A stretch of DNA of 64,000 nt. Source: Methanomassiliicoccales archaeon PtaU1.Bin124. GTDB taxonomy: Archaea; Thermoplasmatota; Thermoplasmata; Methanomassiliicoccales; UBA472. The position numbers were made by a program, and so were the translations under genes. Position 1 is the stretch's first letter; each line of letters starts with the position of its first letter. Location: assembly GCA_002067865.1 (NCBI GenBank), contig MVRC01000012.1, positions 157,395 to 221,394 of the forward strand, read 5' to 3'. Under the pieces are notes generated by a model. It was not told where the DNA came from. It did no database searches and saw nothing but the letters and a program-made list of their open reading frames with translations. Below are positions 15,700 through 24,424 of this stretch, in pieces.

Positions 15700-18600
15700 T
15701 CATTTCTTCTTCTGCCTGAACTTGCCCATGGGGACGAATATCTCGAAGCGTGCGCCCCTCTCCGGGTCGCCCGACTCCGAGATGTCGATCTGGGTGGCGA
15801 ACAGGACCTCCCTGACGAAGTGGAGGTCATGGCCGTTCCGCCCGTTATGCGAATATTCGAATATCTCCTCCTTGGCGGCGGTGGGAACGCCGACCCCGTC
15901 ATCCTCGATGACGATGTATCCGCCCTTATCGCCCACGAAGAACTTCACGTCCACCTTGGTGACCTTCTTGCCGTGCACCAAGGCGTTCTCCACCAGCTTC
16001 GGCAGTACGTTCACCGCCAGCGGGTCCGCCAGTATCTCCACGCCGTCGATCTCTCCGGACGGGTCCACATCGTCGCCCATGTTGCTGGAGACGATCTGGC
16101 ACATGTCCTGCAGGGAGATCCACCGGGGCTCTGCCTTGCCGATCATGGGGTAGAACTTGGACAGCTGCTCCCACTTGTCGGCCGCGCTCATGATGGGGAA
16201 GGGTAGCTCCTCTTCCTCCTCTGCCACAATTGGAGTGCAGACGACCTCGGCCACCGCTCCCAGCGGCTCCTGCTCGATATGCATCCCGAGCGATTCGTCC
16301 GGCGCCGCCTGGACATTGAGGGCCAGGCTGCGCAGTATGAACAGGAACCCGGTCATGACACCGTCGGCGTTCAGCACCGGCTCCACGTCCATGGCGGTGA
16401 CATATTGCGTAAGGTCCTTTGCGATGAGATGTAACTTGACGTCGCTGCAGCGTCCATGCTGCCTGACGTTGGACAACAGTTCCTTGGCCGATTCCTGATC
16501 GAAGTCGGCCACGATGTGCATCCAGCCGGGCTTTCCGCCACCGATGTCGAACAGCTTGGTGGCCTTCTCACTGGCGAAGCTGACGGTGTCGGTCTCGTCC
16601 AGCAGGAACGCCGGGTCGGGGAAGGCCTCCATGAGCTTCCTGCCCAGGTCCTCCGTCGCCAGCAGCCGCTTCTTCATCTGCAGCTTCTCGGTGATCTCCT
16701 CACCGTGCACCTGGCAGGTGTCGTTGTCCATGCTCACGCCGGTCATGTGATAGGTTCGTCTATGCCCTTCGGTGTCCCTGATCTCCAGGTCGAACTGGCC
16801 TCCGCAGGGAGCATCGGTCCGTTTGGCCGGCCAGCCGGGGAAGACCTCGGACACTTCCCGTCCGATGACGTCGTCCCACTTGCGGCCCAGCAGTCCTTCG
16901 ATGACGCGGTTGCAGTAGGTGATGACGCGGCTTTGGTCCAGATTGAGCAGCAGGTCCGGTGAGTTATCGACCATGCGCTGGTAGAGGTCGACGGCGGGAA
17001 CGTCCCGCTTCTCCCTCGGCCCGACCATGGTGCAGATGCCCATGACCAGATGCCCCTTGTCGGTGGTGATGGGGTGCACCTCCACCTTGACCGCGGTGGA
17101 CGAGCCCGACCTCTTGGTCAGGACGGTCTCCACCTGGTTGTTGAGAATGAGCATGTCCTTGTGGTTCAGCTTCGACACGACCCTCTCATAGATGTCGGTG
17201 AAGCCCTGGCACAGCGGGTCCAGGTCCGGAAGCGCGCGGCCGATGGCCTCGGACGGCCGGATGGAGGTCATCTCCTCCATGGCCTCGTTCCACTGGATGA
17301 CCACGCCGCTCTCGTCCATCATCCACACTCCGTCATGGGTGTGCTCCATCAATGTGCGGAAGGCATGGACCATATCGACCAGGGAGCGCTCGGCCCGCTT
17401 GCGGTCGGAGACGTCCCCGCCGGCGATTAGGTGGCCTGTGGGCAGGCTGTTCTTGTCCGGCAGCCGCTTGATGTCCAGCTGCATGTATGCCAGGTTACCG
17501 TCGGCCCGGATCATGCGGACCTCGGCCCGATGCACGGCGCCGTCGGTCTTGGAGAGGATGTCCTTCAATTTGACGTGGTCCTCGAGGTCGACGAAGTGGA
17601 ACAGGTCGAGGCCTGCCATATCATCGACGTGGTGGCCGATGAGCTCTCCCAGGCCCTGGGATGCATATATGATACGGTGAGTGGAATCGATCTCCCACAG
17701 CAGGTCGGGTATGTCCTCCATGTGGAGGTCCGGCCTGTTCTCGGATGGTTCCATGCCCATCCATCTGCCCTGGGAGAACACCTGCTGGAAGGTCCAGACG
17801 ACGCAACCCTCATAACCTTCCACGGTGGCCTTGGTTCCCTGGCAGAGGAACTTCCTTCCGTCCTTCAGGTCCATGCTGAACGGACCGCCGGATGGATCGC
17901 TGAGGCGGATGGCCTTCTCCACGAAGGCGTGGTGCTCCACCACATTGAGAAGCAGAACGCTGAGCAATGTCTCGGGTGTGACGATATCCTTGGCAGGGTC
18001 TACCTTGAATATGTCAAGGAAACGCTTGTTCCATGCCACGATGACCCGGCCGCTGCCGACCACCAGCAACGGAGCCGGCACATCGTCGATGGCCGAGATC
18101 AGCGATGGCACCTGGGCCGTCGCCTCCTCCTTGCTCATCAAAACGGAATCGCTGATGTCGCGGGCGGTCCACATGATGCCCACGATGCCGCATTCCTCGT
18201 CATGCAGCGCTTCCACGCTGATGCTGAGCCAGCTGATGTTGTATACTCGATTGTAAGCGCGAACCACGATGTTCTGGAAGCGTTCCTGGCCGTCGAAGAA
18301 GTTCTGCCTGACCCGCTCCAAAAGGCGCTCCGATTCCTCGCCGCTCGAGATCATCGTGCCCGCGATGCTCTTACCGATGGCCTCGTCGCCCAGGCTGAGG
18401 AACTGCTTCGCCCTGTCGTTGATGAAAGTGATCTTGAAATCCCTGTCGGTCTGCACCACGATGCGCTGGTCATCGATGCTGGAGGCGTATTCCTGCTCTG
18501 CCTCCTCGTCGATGCGGACCCCCGCGACGCGATTCTTGATCCCCTCTATGAAGTCCCTGAAGCCCCCCTTGCGCTCCTGAGTCTCCTCAGCCTCCAGGCT

Positions 18601-18705
18601 AGCTTCGTCGATGATGTAGTCCAGAGGCTCCTCTTCCTGCGTCTCCTGCGCTTCCTGGGCCTCGGGCTCCTCTTCTTCATTTTGCTGGATCTTGCGCCAT
18701 CTCAA
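15700..18705 (-). CDS. Multi-PAS sensor kinase-like protein
   Basis: This 1001-residue soluble protein starts with an acidic Glu/Gln-rich tail (about 1-60), continues through a series of about six PAS-type domains (recognisable at KITFINDRAKQFLSLGDEA, IVAWNKRFLDIF, RIIYASQGLGELIGHHVDD, VIQWNEAMEEMTSIRPSEA and RVITYCNRVIEGLLGRKWDD) and ends in a HATPase_c domain with LPKLVENALVHGKK and IEDDGVGVP. No HDI/HE-type phospho-acceptor His box is visible before the ATPase domain. TTG at 18705 is taken as start because GGAGGT lies 8 nt upstream; an ATG at 18732 lies ahead of that site. Its promoter carries the motility dyad, so a sensor role for chemotaxis or archaellum control is likely. Confidence 0.88.
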   Translation of the reverse strand: MRWRKIQQNEEEEPEAQEAQETQEEEPLDYIIDEASLEAEETQERKGGFRDFIEGIKNRVAGVRIDEEAEQEYASSIDDQRIVVQTDRDFKITFINDRAKQFLSLGDEAIGKSIAGTMISSGEESERLLERVRQNFFDGQERFQNIVVRAYNRVYNISWLSISVEALHDEECGIVGIMWTARDISDSVLMSKEEATAQVPSLISAIDDVPAPLLVVGSGRVIVAWNKRFLDIFKVDPAKDIVTPETLLSVLLLNVVEHHAFVEKAIRLSDPSGGPFSMDLKDGRKFLCQGTKATVEGYEGCVVWTFQQVFSQGRWMGMEPSENRPDLHMEDIPDLLWEIDSTHRIIYASQGLGELIGHHVDDMAGLDLFHFVDLEDHVKLKDILSKTDGAVHRAEVRMIRADGNLAYMQLDIKRLPDKNSLPTGHLIAGGDVSDRKRAERSLVDMVHAFRTLMEHTHDGVWMMDESGVVIQWNEAMEEMTSIRPSEAIGRALPDLDPLCQGFTDIYERVVSKLNHKDMLILNNQVETVLTKRSGSSTAVKVEVHPITTDKGHLVMGICTMVGPREKRDVPAVDLYQRMVDNSPDLLLNLDQSRVITYCNRVIEGLLGRKWDDVIGREVSEVFPGWPAKRTDAPCGGQFDLEIRDTEGHRRTYHMTGVSMDNDTCQVHGEEITEKLQMKKRLLATEDLGRKLMEAFPDPAFLLDETDTVSFASEKATKLFDIGGGKPGWMHIVADFDQESAKELLSNVRQHGRCSDVKLHLIAKDLTQYVTAMDVEPVLNADGVMTGFLFILRSLALNVQAAPDESLGMHIEQEPLGAVAEVVCTPIVAEEEEELPFPIMSAADKWEQLSKFYPMIGKAEPRWISLQDMCQIVSSNMGDDVDPSGEIDGVEILADPLAVNVLPKLVENALVHGKKVTKVDVKFFVGDKGGYIVIEDDGVGVPTAAKEEIFEYSHNGRNGHDLHFVREVLFATQIDISESGDPERGARFEIFVPMGKFRQKKK

Positions 18706-18793
18706 GGGGGCAGACCTCCAATGAGCGTACACTGGGAATGCGGGCGATAAGCCTAATGTCCGCTCGTTGTTCGTTACGGCAGACGGGGTCTCT

Positions 18794-18835
18794 TTTTAAA
18801 AAGCTCCCTTCCTAGTTACCAGAAATGATATCGTG
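18794..18835 (-). promoter_or_regulatory. Promoter of the multi-PAS kinase gene with motility dyad
   Basis: The TATA-like CTTTTTAAAAAG ends at 18803. TTACCAG-AAA-TGATATC lies upstream with TGATA at 18826, 23 bp away. TTACCAG-N3-TGATA is shared with the receiver-PAS promoter near 1039-1053. Confidence 0.5.
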
Positions 18836-18903
18836 CACGAGCTGACTGGAGACATCGGCCAGCAAGAAAAATGGAAGAATAGAATGAAAACGTTTGGACG
18901 AAA

Positions 18904-18963
18904 TCACTTCTTCTTCTCGTCCTTCTTTCCCTTGCCTCCGCAGCCACATCCCTTTTCAGCCAT
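18904..18963 (-). CDS. 19-residue Cys/Gly/Lys-rich microprotein
   Basis: The whole product is MAEKGCGCGGKGKKDEKKK. It is preceded by a near-perfect ribosome binding site (GGAGGTGA, 6 nt before the ATG) and by a TATA-like TTAAATATG about 50 bp upstream (near 19005-19015). The CGC pair followed by a basic tail could bind metal or nucleic acid, but no function can be assigned. It is unrelated in strand context to its neighbours and stands alone. A second Lys-rich microprotein gene with the same type of start signals lies at 56043. Confidence 0.65.
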   Translation of the reverse strand: MAEKGCGCGGKGKKDEKKK

Positions 18964-19004
18964 TCAGATTCACCTCCTATGACTTAGGGTATCGAGTCAT
19001 TCAC

Positions 19005-19206
19005 CACATATTTAACAATTATACCGGAACCCGCCGGTTCCCTGAACCCTCCAATTGAAGTGGTCTCTCCAATTATGAATGAAATGTGCGATGAGAAATG
19101 ACATCTCGCCGTGCTCGTGGAGATGTGCCTCAACCAAGTGGCGATCAAATTATTAGGAGAAAGGGTGGGGAGAGAATGTTGGAGGATCCTCTCCCCTCGG
19201 TTTTTT
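19005..19206 (+). ncRNA. Candidate non-coding RNA ending in an intrinsic-type terminator
   Basis: No plus-strand ORF longer than 8 codons lies here, yet a strong hairpin with a T run (19167-19206) points rightward. A TATA-like CATATTTAAC (about 19005-19015) and a hairpin GGAACC-CGCC-GGTTCC follow. It could be a small RNA divergent from the 19-residue gene. No known RNA family is recognised. Confidence 0.25.
19167..19206 (+). terminator. Hairpin plus T-run terminator
   Basis: An 8-bp perfect stem GGGGAGAG (19167-19174) and CTCTCCCC (19189-19196) is followed by TCGG and six T on the plus strand. A second perfect hairpin (TCCAGGA/TCCTGGA, 19211-19231) lies just after it. Confidence 0.5.
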
Positions 19207-19271
19207 ATCTTCCAGGAGTTGGAGTCCTGGAGGAGTCTCTAGGGGTGTCCAGTTCAAAAACCAAAGACTGA

Positions 19272-19326
19272 ACGGAACGAGGCCATTAAGTTCCCCCTAT
19301 AAACGCTTAACGTTAGCTCGTTCCGT
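19272..19326 (-). repeat. Inverted repeat just downstream of acsA
   Basis: ACGGAACGAG (19272-19281) and CTCGTTCCGT (19317-19326) form a perfect 10-bp stem with a 35-nt loop, starting 16 bp after the acsA stop. On the minus strand it is followed by TCAGTCTTTGGTTTTTG, so it may end or stabilise the acsA transcript. Confidence 0.45.
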
Positions 19327-19342
19327 CATTTTCGAAGAATTT

Positions 19343-21319
19343 TCACTTTTTCATCATGCGCTTGTTCTCCGCGACCAGCTTGTCCACTACGGCCGGGTCG
19401 GCGAGGGTGGTCGTGTCGCCCAATTCCTCCGATTGACCGGAGGCGATCTTGCGCAGGATGCGGCGCATGATCTTGCCGCTGCGAGTCTTCGGCAGGCCCG
19501 AGGCGAATTGGATCACGTCGGGCGCGGCGATGGGTCCGACCATTCTGCGCACGTGCAGGACGAGCTCCTTCTTCAGCTCGTCCTTCTCCTCGATGCCAGC
19601 CTTAAGGGTGACGTAGGCGTAGATGGCCTCTCCCTTGATCTCGTGAGGCATCGGTACCACCGCCGCCTCGGCCACCTTCGGGTGGGAGACCAGCGCCGAC
19701 TCGACCTCGGCCGCGCCGATCCTGTGCCCGCTGACCTTGATGACGTCGTCCACGCGGCCCATGATCCAGACGTACTTGTCCTGGTCCATGCGGGCCGAGT
19801 CGCCTGTGAAGTATACGCCGGGGAAGCGGCTCCAATAGGTCTCCTTGAACCTCTCATGCTGACCGTAGACGGTCCTCATGATGCCAGGCCAGGGCTTCTT
19901 GATGACCAGATAGCCTCCCTCGTTCACCGTCGCCTCCTTACCGTCCTCCTTCAGGATGGCCGGCTCGATGCCGAAGAACGGCCTGGTGGCGGAACCGGGC
20001 TTTGTCACCGTGGCTCCAGGTATGGGGGTGATGAGGTGACCGCCGGTCTCGGTCTGCCACCACGTATCGACGATGGGGCAGTTCTCGTGGCCGATGTTCT
20101 TGTGGTACCACATCCAGGCCTCGGGGTTGATCGGCTCTCCGACAGTGCCGAGCAGGCGCAGGGAGCTGAGGTCCCTGCCGTTGGGCCACTTCTCGCCCTC
20201 CCTCATGAGGGAGCGGATGGCGGTCGGGGCGGTGTAGAACACGTTGACCTTGAACTTCTCCACGATCTGCCAGAAGCGGTCCATGGCCGGGTAGGTGGGG
20301 ATGCCCTCGAACACGATCTGGGTCGTGCCTGCGGACATCGGTCCGTAGGTGATGTAGCTGTGACCGGTGATCCAGCCGCAGTCGGCGGTGCACCAGTAGA
20401 CGTCCTCGTCATGGTGGTCGAAGACGTACTTGAAGGTCAGGGTGGCGTACACCATATATCCTCCAGTGGTGTGCAGCACGCCCTTCGGCTTGCCAGTGGA
20501 ACCGGAGGTGTAGAGGATGAACAGCGGGTCCTCCGCATCCATCCAGACCGGGTCGCACACGGGCGAGGCGGTCTTCATCTCCTCATGGTACCAGGTGTCC
20601 CTGCCCTCCTCCATGACGACCTCGTTGCCGGCCCTCTTTACGACGATGACGCTCTTGACGGACGTGCCCTTCTCCAGGGCCAGGTCGGCGTTGGACTTCA
20701 ACGTTACAAGTTTTCCGCCGCGGTGGTTCCCGTCGGCGGTGATGAGCACCTTGCACTCGCTGTCGGCGATGCGGTCGCGCAGCGATTCGGAGGAGAAGCC
20801 ACCGAACACGATGCTGTGGATAGCGCCTATCCTGGCGCAGGCTAGCATGCTGAAGACGAGCTCCGGGATCATGGGCAGGTAGATCGAGACACGGTCGCCC
20901 TTCTCCACGCCCTTGCTCTTCAGCACGTTGGCGAACTTGGAGACCTCATAGAGGACCTGTTGGTAGGTGAAGGTGCGGACATCCTCGTCGTTCTCTCCCT
21001 GCCAGATGATGGCGGCCTTGTTCTTGTTGGGGCCGAGGGCATGACGGTCGACGCAGTTGTAGCAGGCGTTGAGCTTGCCTCCCTCGTACCACTTGATCTT
21101 GGCCTCCTTGACGTCCCAGGAGTGAACGTTGTGCCACTTGGCGAACCAGTGGAGGCAGTCCGCGTGCTTTTCCCAGAAGGCGGCCGGGTCCTTGATGGAC
21201 TCGTCGTACATCTTCTGGTACTGTTCCATCGACTTGATGAGCGCGCGCTCGCTGAACTGCTTGGGCGGCTCGAACCTGCGGTCCTCCTCCATCACCGACT
21301 CGATCGTCTTTTCGCTCAT
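19343..21319 (-). CDS. acsA: Acetyl-CoA synthetase, AMP-forming
   Basis: This enzyme makes acetyl-CoA from acetate, ATP and CoA through acetyl-AMP. The 658-residue protein has the adenylation motif [18 protein letters not shown], the WWQTETGG motif, the hinge region [21 protein letters not shown], and the C-terminal catalytic Lys in [17 protein letters not shown], which is also the site of regulatory acetylation in this family. The length is standard. GGAGG precedes the ATG by about 10 nt. It is monocistronic; a repeat-rich AT region lies upstream. Confidence 0.97.
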   Translation of the reverse strand: MSEKTIESVMEEDRRFEPPKQFSERALIKSMEQYQKMYDESIKDPAAFWEKHADCLHWFAKWHNVHSWDVKEAKIKWYEGGKLNACYNCVDRHALGPNKNKAAIIWQGENDEDVRTFTYQQVLYEVSKFANVLKSKGVEKGDRVSIYLPMIPELVFSMLACARIGAIHSIVFGGFSSESLRDRIADSECKVLITADGNHRGGKLVTLKSNADLALEKGTSVKSVIVVKRAGNEVVMEEGRDTWYHEEMKTASPVCDPVWMDAEDPLFILYTSGSTGKPKGVLHTTGGYMVYATLTFKYVFDHHDEDVYWCTADCGWITGHSYITYGPMSAGTTQIVFEGIPTYPAMDRFWQIVEKFKVNVFYTAPTAIRSLMREGEKWPNGRDLSSLRLLGTVGEPINPEAWMWYHKNIGHENCPIVDTWWQTETGGHLITPIPGATVTKPGSATRPFFGIEPAILKEDGKEATVNEGGYLVIKKPWPGIMRTVYGQHERFKETYWSRFPGVYFTGDSARMDQDKYVWIMGRVDDVIKVSGHRIGAAEVESALVSHPKVAEAAVVPMPHEIKGEAIYAYVTLKAGIEEKDELKKELVLHVRRMVGPIAAPDVIQFASGLPKTRSGKIMRRILRKIASGQSEELGDTTTLADPAVVDKLVAENKRMMKK

Positions 21320-21706
21320 GCGATTTTTTCCTCCATTAGCCCGTGAATTCTATGAAATGGTTGGAAGATATTGTTTGCTCGGCAGACATAATAGCATGCC
21401 TTTTTTAAGAGTTTCGAAAAGCGCATCAAGAAAACATTCATAATTATACTTTTCGAATTATTTCGACGATAATTGTCGATTATTTCGAAAAATTATAGTG
21501 ATTTTGCGAGAAAATACGTACGATTTGCGGGATTATCCGCACGACTCCCGCAGAAGTGCATCGGAATTCGTATGAGGGTTATGGGAATCCCTATTTCGAG
21601 GTAAACAATCATGGTCATCAATCGTTGAGACCGCCAATATGCTGGATAGAAAAATGGATTGTCTCGGGCATCGACTCGCGACGATGCCGTCATCGACCCT
21701 TGACGA
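21320..21706. promoter_or_regulatory. acsA upstream region with operator-like repeats
   Basis: TATA-like TCTTAAAAAAG (minus strand, about 21402-21412) lies some 85 bp before acsA. Upstream, ATTATTTCGA occurs twice (21457-21466 and 21479-21488), exactly 22 bp apart, and between them TCGAC-GATAATT-GTCGA is an inverted repeat. Two TTCGAA sites flank it. This looks like a regulator site for acsA. From 21500 to 21706 I see nothing. Confidence 0.45.
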
Positions 21707-22450
21707 TTATCTCCTGCTCTTCGCCGCCTCTATCGTGCTGGCGCTGGTCAGCACGACCTTCTCCTTGTCGATACGGGAGGCGAGCTGGTTTATGACCAGG
21801 AACGCCACCAGGCCGACCGCCGCGGAGACCAGTATGACGGAGATGTTCACCGCGCTTTCCCCGATGATGGCCGGACCGAGCGCCATCGAACCGAAGAACA
21901 TCACGAAGAAGGCGATCATGCTCACCATCGAGCTCGCCCTCATGTCCATGACCAGCGTGGTATAGCCGATGATGCCGGCCATGGCCAGCGTGAACAGCGG
22001 CGTGGTCAACAGTATCTGCAATGCTATGATCGCCGAAGGCAGCACGATCTTCGACGCGAAGATCATCGGCACCATCATGTAGATGCCGATGGCCAGCATG
22101 GCGAACGGCACCGAAATGACCGTGACCGCGATGAGCTTCCCGGTCCACAGCGAACGCAGGCCGAGCGGGGTGCAGAGCAGGGATTCCATGATGCCCCCGA
22201 ACTTCTCAGACTGGAAGACGCCAGATGTGAGGATGTAGGCCATCATTCCGCCCATCAGGGGGGCCATGGTGAATATCTGGGCGGTCATGAACTGCTCGGT
22301 AATCATGTCGGGGGACAGGGAGCCGATGCTCATCAGCGGGTTGATCAGCCCGAACCAGAGGGTGAAGAAGAGGGCCAGCAGGATGGTCTTGCGGCTGTTC
22401 AGCATCTCCCGCAGCTCCTCCCTCGCCACGATCTTCGTCTGCGCGTCCAT
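21707..22450 (-). CDS. ABC transporter permease (ABC-2 type)
   Basis: This 247-residue integral membrane protein has about six hydrophobic segments (from TILLALFFTLWFGLINPLM through ISVILVSAAVGLVAFLVINQ), a typical ABC-2/NatB-like half permease. It pairs with the ATPase gene just upstream: that gene's TAG ends 1 bp before this ATG, and the ribosome binding site GGGAGGTG lies within the end of the ATPase gene. The substrate is unknown; Na+ or drug export is common for this class. Confidence 0.9.
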   Translation of the reverse strand: MDAQTKIVAREELREMLNSRKTILLALFFTLWFGLINPLMSIGSLSPDMITEQFMTAQIFTMAPLMGGMMAYILTSGVFQSEKFGGIMESLLCTPLGLRSLWTGKLIAVTVISVPFAMLAIGIYMMVPMIFASKIVLPSAIIALQILLTTPLFTLAMAGIIGYTTLVMDMRASSMVSMIAFFVMFFGSMALGPAIIGESAVNISVILVSAAVGLVAFLVINQLASRIDKEKVVLTSASTIEAAKSRR

Positions 22451-22451
22451 C

Positions 22452-23381
22452 CTACGCACCTCCCTTGGTGCTTCCGACGGTCCTCAGGTAGATGTCCTCG
22501 AGAGAAGTGTCCACGGACCTTACCTGACGTATCCTCACTCCCTTCCCCGCCAGAAATGCGATGAGGTCGGGGGAGTCAGCCGTGGCCACCGGGACCACCA
22601 ACATGCGCCCGTCCCTCTGGGTACCGGCGTAGGAGGACAGCGGCTGAAGTAACTGTTCTGCCTTCTGGGCGTGGGCATCGTCCTCCATCTCGACCTCCAC
22701 CTGGGGCTTGGCGAAGTTGCTCCTGAGGGATTCCAGGTCGTTGCACGCGCGGATGCGGCCGGCGACGATGATGCCGACATGGTCGCAGATGCGCTGCACC
22801 TCGTCAAGGTTGTGGGTGTTGATGAAGATGGTCTTCCTGCCCTTCTTGGACAGGGAGATGATAAGCTCCCTCATGGCATGCTGCGCCTCCGGATCGAGAC
22901 CGGATGACGGCTCGTCCAGGAACAGGATCTCTGGCTGGTGGATGACCGCCCTGGCCAGACCGATCTTCTGCTTCATGCCCTTGGAGTACTTGCCGACCTT
23001 CTCGTCGGCCCGGTCGAGAAGACCGACCATTTCCAGCGTCTCCTTCACGGCGCTGTCCACGTCCTTGACCCCATACAGCTTGGCGAAATAGGACAGGTTG
23101 CTTCTGGCGCTGCGGTTGAGATAGAGGCCGTTGTTCTCCAGCATGACGCCGAAGCGCTTCATCTGCTCCCCGCCGTCAGTCAGCGGGACCCCCTCCACCA
23201 GCACCTCTCCGCTGTCGGGGCGGAGAAGGTTCAGCATGATGCGCAGGGTGGTCGTCTTGCCGGCCCCGTTGGGACCAAGGTAACCGAAGACCGAACCCTG
23301 CTTCACCGAGAAGCTCACATCCTGCAAAATCTGACGCCCCTCGATGCTCTTGGAGACGTTCATCACCCGGATCGATTCCAT
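22452..23381 (-). CDS. ABC transporter ATP-binding protein
   Basis: The 309-residue protein has Walker A at 36-43 (GPNGAGKT), signature YSKGMKQKIGLARA, Walker B EILFLDEPSSGLD and the switch His in IFINTHNLDEVQ. After the ATPase domain (about 1-220) it has a C-terminal extension of some 85 residues, as in the CcmA/NatA/DrrA type. With the downstream permease it forms an exporter. Confidence 0.95.
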   Translation of the reverse strand: MESIRVMNVSKSIEGRQILQDVSFSVKQGSVFGYLGPNGAGKTTTLRIMLNLLRPDSGEVLVEGVPLTDGGEQMKRFGVMLENNGLYLNRSARSNLSYFAKLYGVKDVDSAVKETLEMVGLLDRADEKVGKYSKGMKQKIGLARAVIHQPEILFLDEPSSGLDPEAQHAMRELIISLSKKGRKTIFINTHNLDEVQRICDHVGIIVAGRIRACNDLESLRSNFAKPQVEVEMEDDAHAQKAEQLLQPLSSYAGTQRDGRMLVVPVATADSPDLIAFLAGKGVRIRQVRSVDTSLEDIYLRTVGSTKGGA

Positions 23382-23518
23382 TTCATTTCACCGATTCCAG
23401 GCCTTCTGGCAGGGCATCCTATGTCCTGCCAAGACGTGTCCTGGATGGACCGCTCCGAGATTGTCCCAGCTATATCAAGCTGTTGCAGCTTCTAAAAAAT
23501 GATGTGCTGGAAGGTGCC

Positions 23519-24370
23519 TCAGTCCTCTTCCCTGATGAAGATGCCCTGGTCGATCTCCTTGAACGCCTGTTCCACCTCAGCATCGGTGTTCATGACCACC
23601 GGGCCGCCCCAGGCGATCGGCTCGCGCAGCGGTCTGCCCGAGGCGAAGAGGAATCTTGCCGCCCCCCTCCCAGCCTTTGCCACGATCGTATCGCCTTCGC
23701 CGAAAAGGACCGTGTGCTCGTCCAGCCCTACCCTTCCCGGGTCCGGGCCGAACGTGGGCCTGCCCTCATACACGTAAGCGAAGCAGTTGATGCCCGCCTT
23801 GACCTTGTGCTCGAAGGCCGCCCCCGGCCCCATATGGACATCGAACAGCTCCACCTGTATGGTGAGATCGCGCATCGGCCCCTCGACCCCTCCAAACTTT
23901 CCTGCGATGACCTTCACCTCGCATCCCTCCGATGGCCTCGCGATGCCGATATCATTGGCCAGGATGTTGTTGTAGCGGGGGGCCATCATCTTCATGGCAC
24001 GGGGCAGGTTGACCCACAGCTGGAAACCGTTCAATATCTTTCCTTGAGGCATCTCCTCGTGCATGACCCCGCGGCCGGCCGTCATCCACTGCACGTCCCC
24101 CACATTGACGACACCGGTGTTCCCGCTGGAGTCGCGATGGTGGATCTCTCCGGCCAGTATGTACGTGACCGTCTCGATGCCCCGATGAGGGTGGAGGGGG
24201 AAGCCTGGACGGAACTCGCTGGGGGCGTTGGAGCCGAAATGGTCCAGCAGCAGGAACGGGTCCAGCTCCTTGGCCTCATCCCGCCCGAACGCCCGTCGCA
24301 GCCTCACGCCCGCGCCGTCGCTCGTCTCCATGCTGGATAGCACTCTGGTGACTGATCTGATCATTGTCAT
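23519..24370 (-). CDS. Pirin family protein
   Basis: This is a bicupin of 283 residues. The N-terminal cupin has the metal ligands in FPLHPHRGIETVTYIL and the following GVMHEEMP, with FLLLDHFG ahead of them, all typical of pirins (iron-binding proteins, some with quercetin dioxygenase activity). The C-terminal cupin starts around residue 170. Function in archaea is not established. It stands between the ABC operon and an MFS gene with gaps of 137 and 54 bp. Confidence 0.93.
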   Translation of the reverse strand: MTMIRSVTRVLSSMETSDGAGVRLRRAFGRDEAKELDPFLLLDHFGSNAPSEFRPGFPLHPHRGIETVTYILAGEIHHRDSSGNTGVVNVGDVQWMTAGRGVMHEEMPQGKILNGFQLWVNLPRAMKMMAPRYNNILANDIGIARPSEGCEVKVIAGKFGGVEGPMRDLTIQVELFDVHMGPGAAFEHKVKAGINCFAYVYEGRPTFGPDPGRVGLDEHTVLFGEGDTIVAKAGRGAARFLFASGRPLREPIAWGGPVVMNTDAEVEQAFKEIDQGIFIREED

Positions 24371-24424
24371 GGAAGGAAGCTTGTCATCCTCGGGAATATA
24401 TCACTGCCGATTGCTCAAGGCCGA

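Noticed and set aside
17431-18750. 439-codon plus-strand ORF
   Set aside because: It lies antisense to the multi-PAS kinase gene; composition is that of a GC-rich shadow frame and no domain is recognisable.
19433-20845. 470-codon plus-strand ORF
   Set aside because: It is antisense to acsA, which has full-length intact motifs; the reverse frame is Gly/Asp/Val/His-rich noise.
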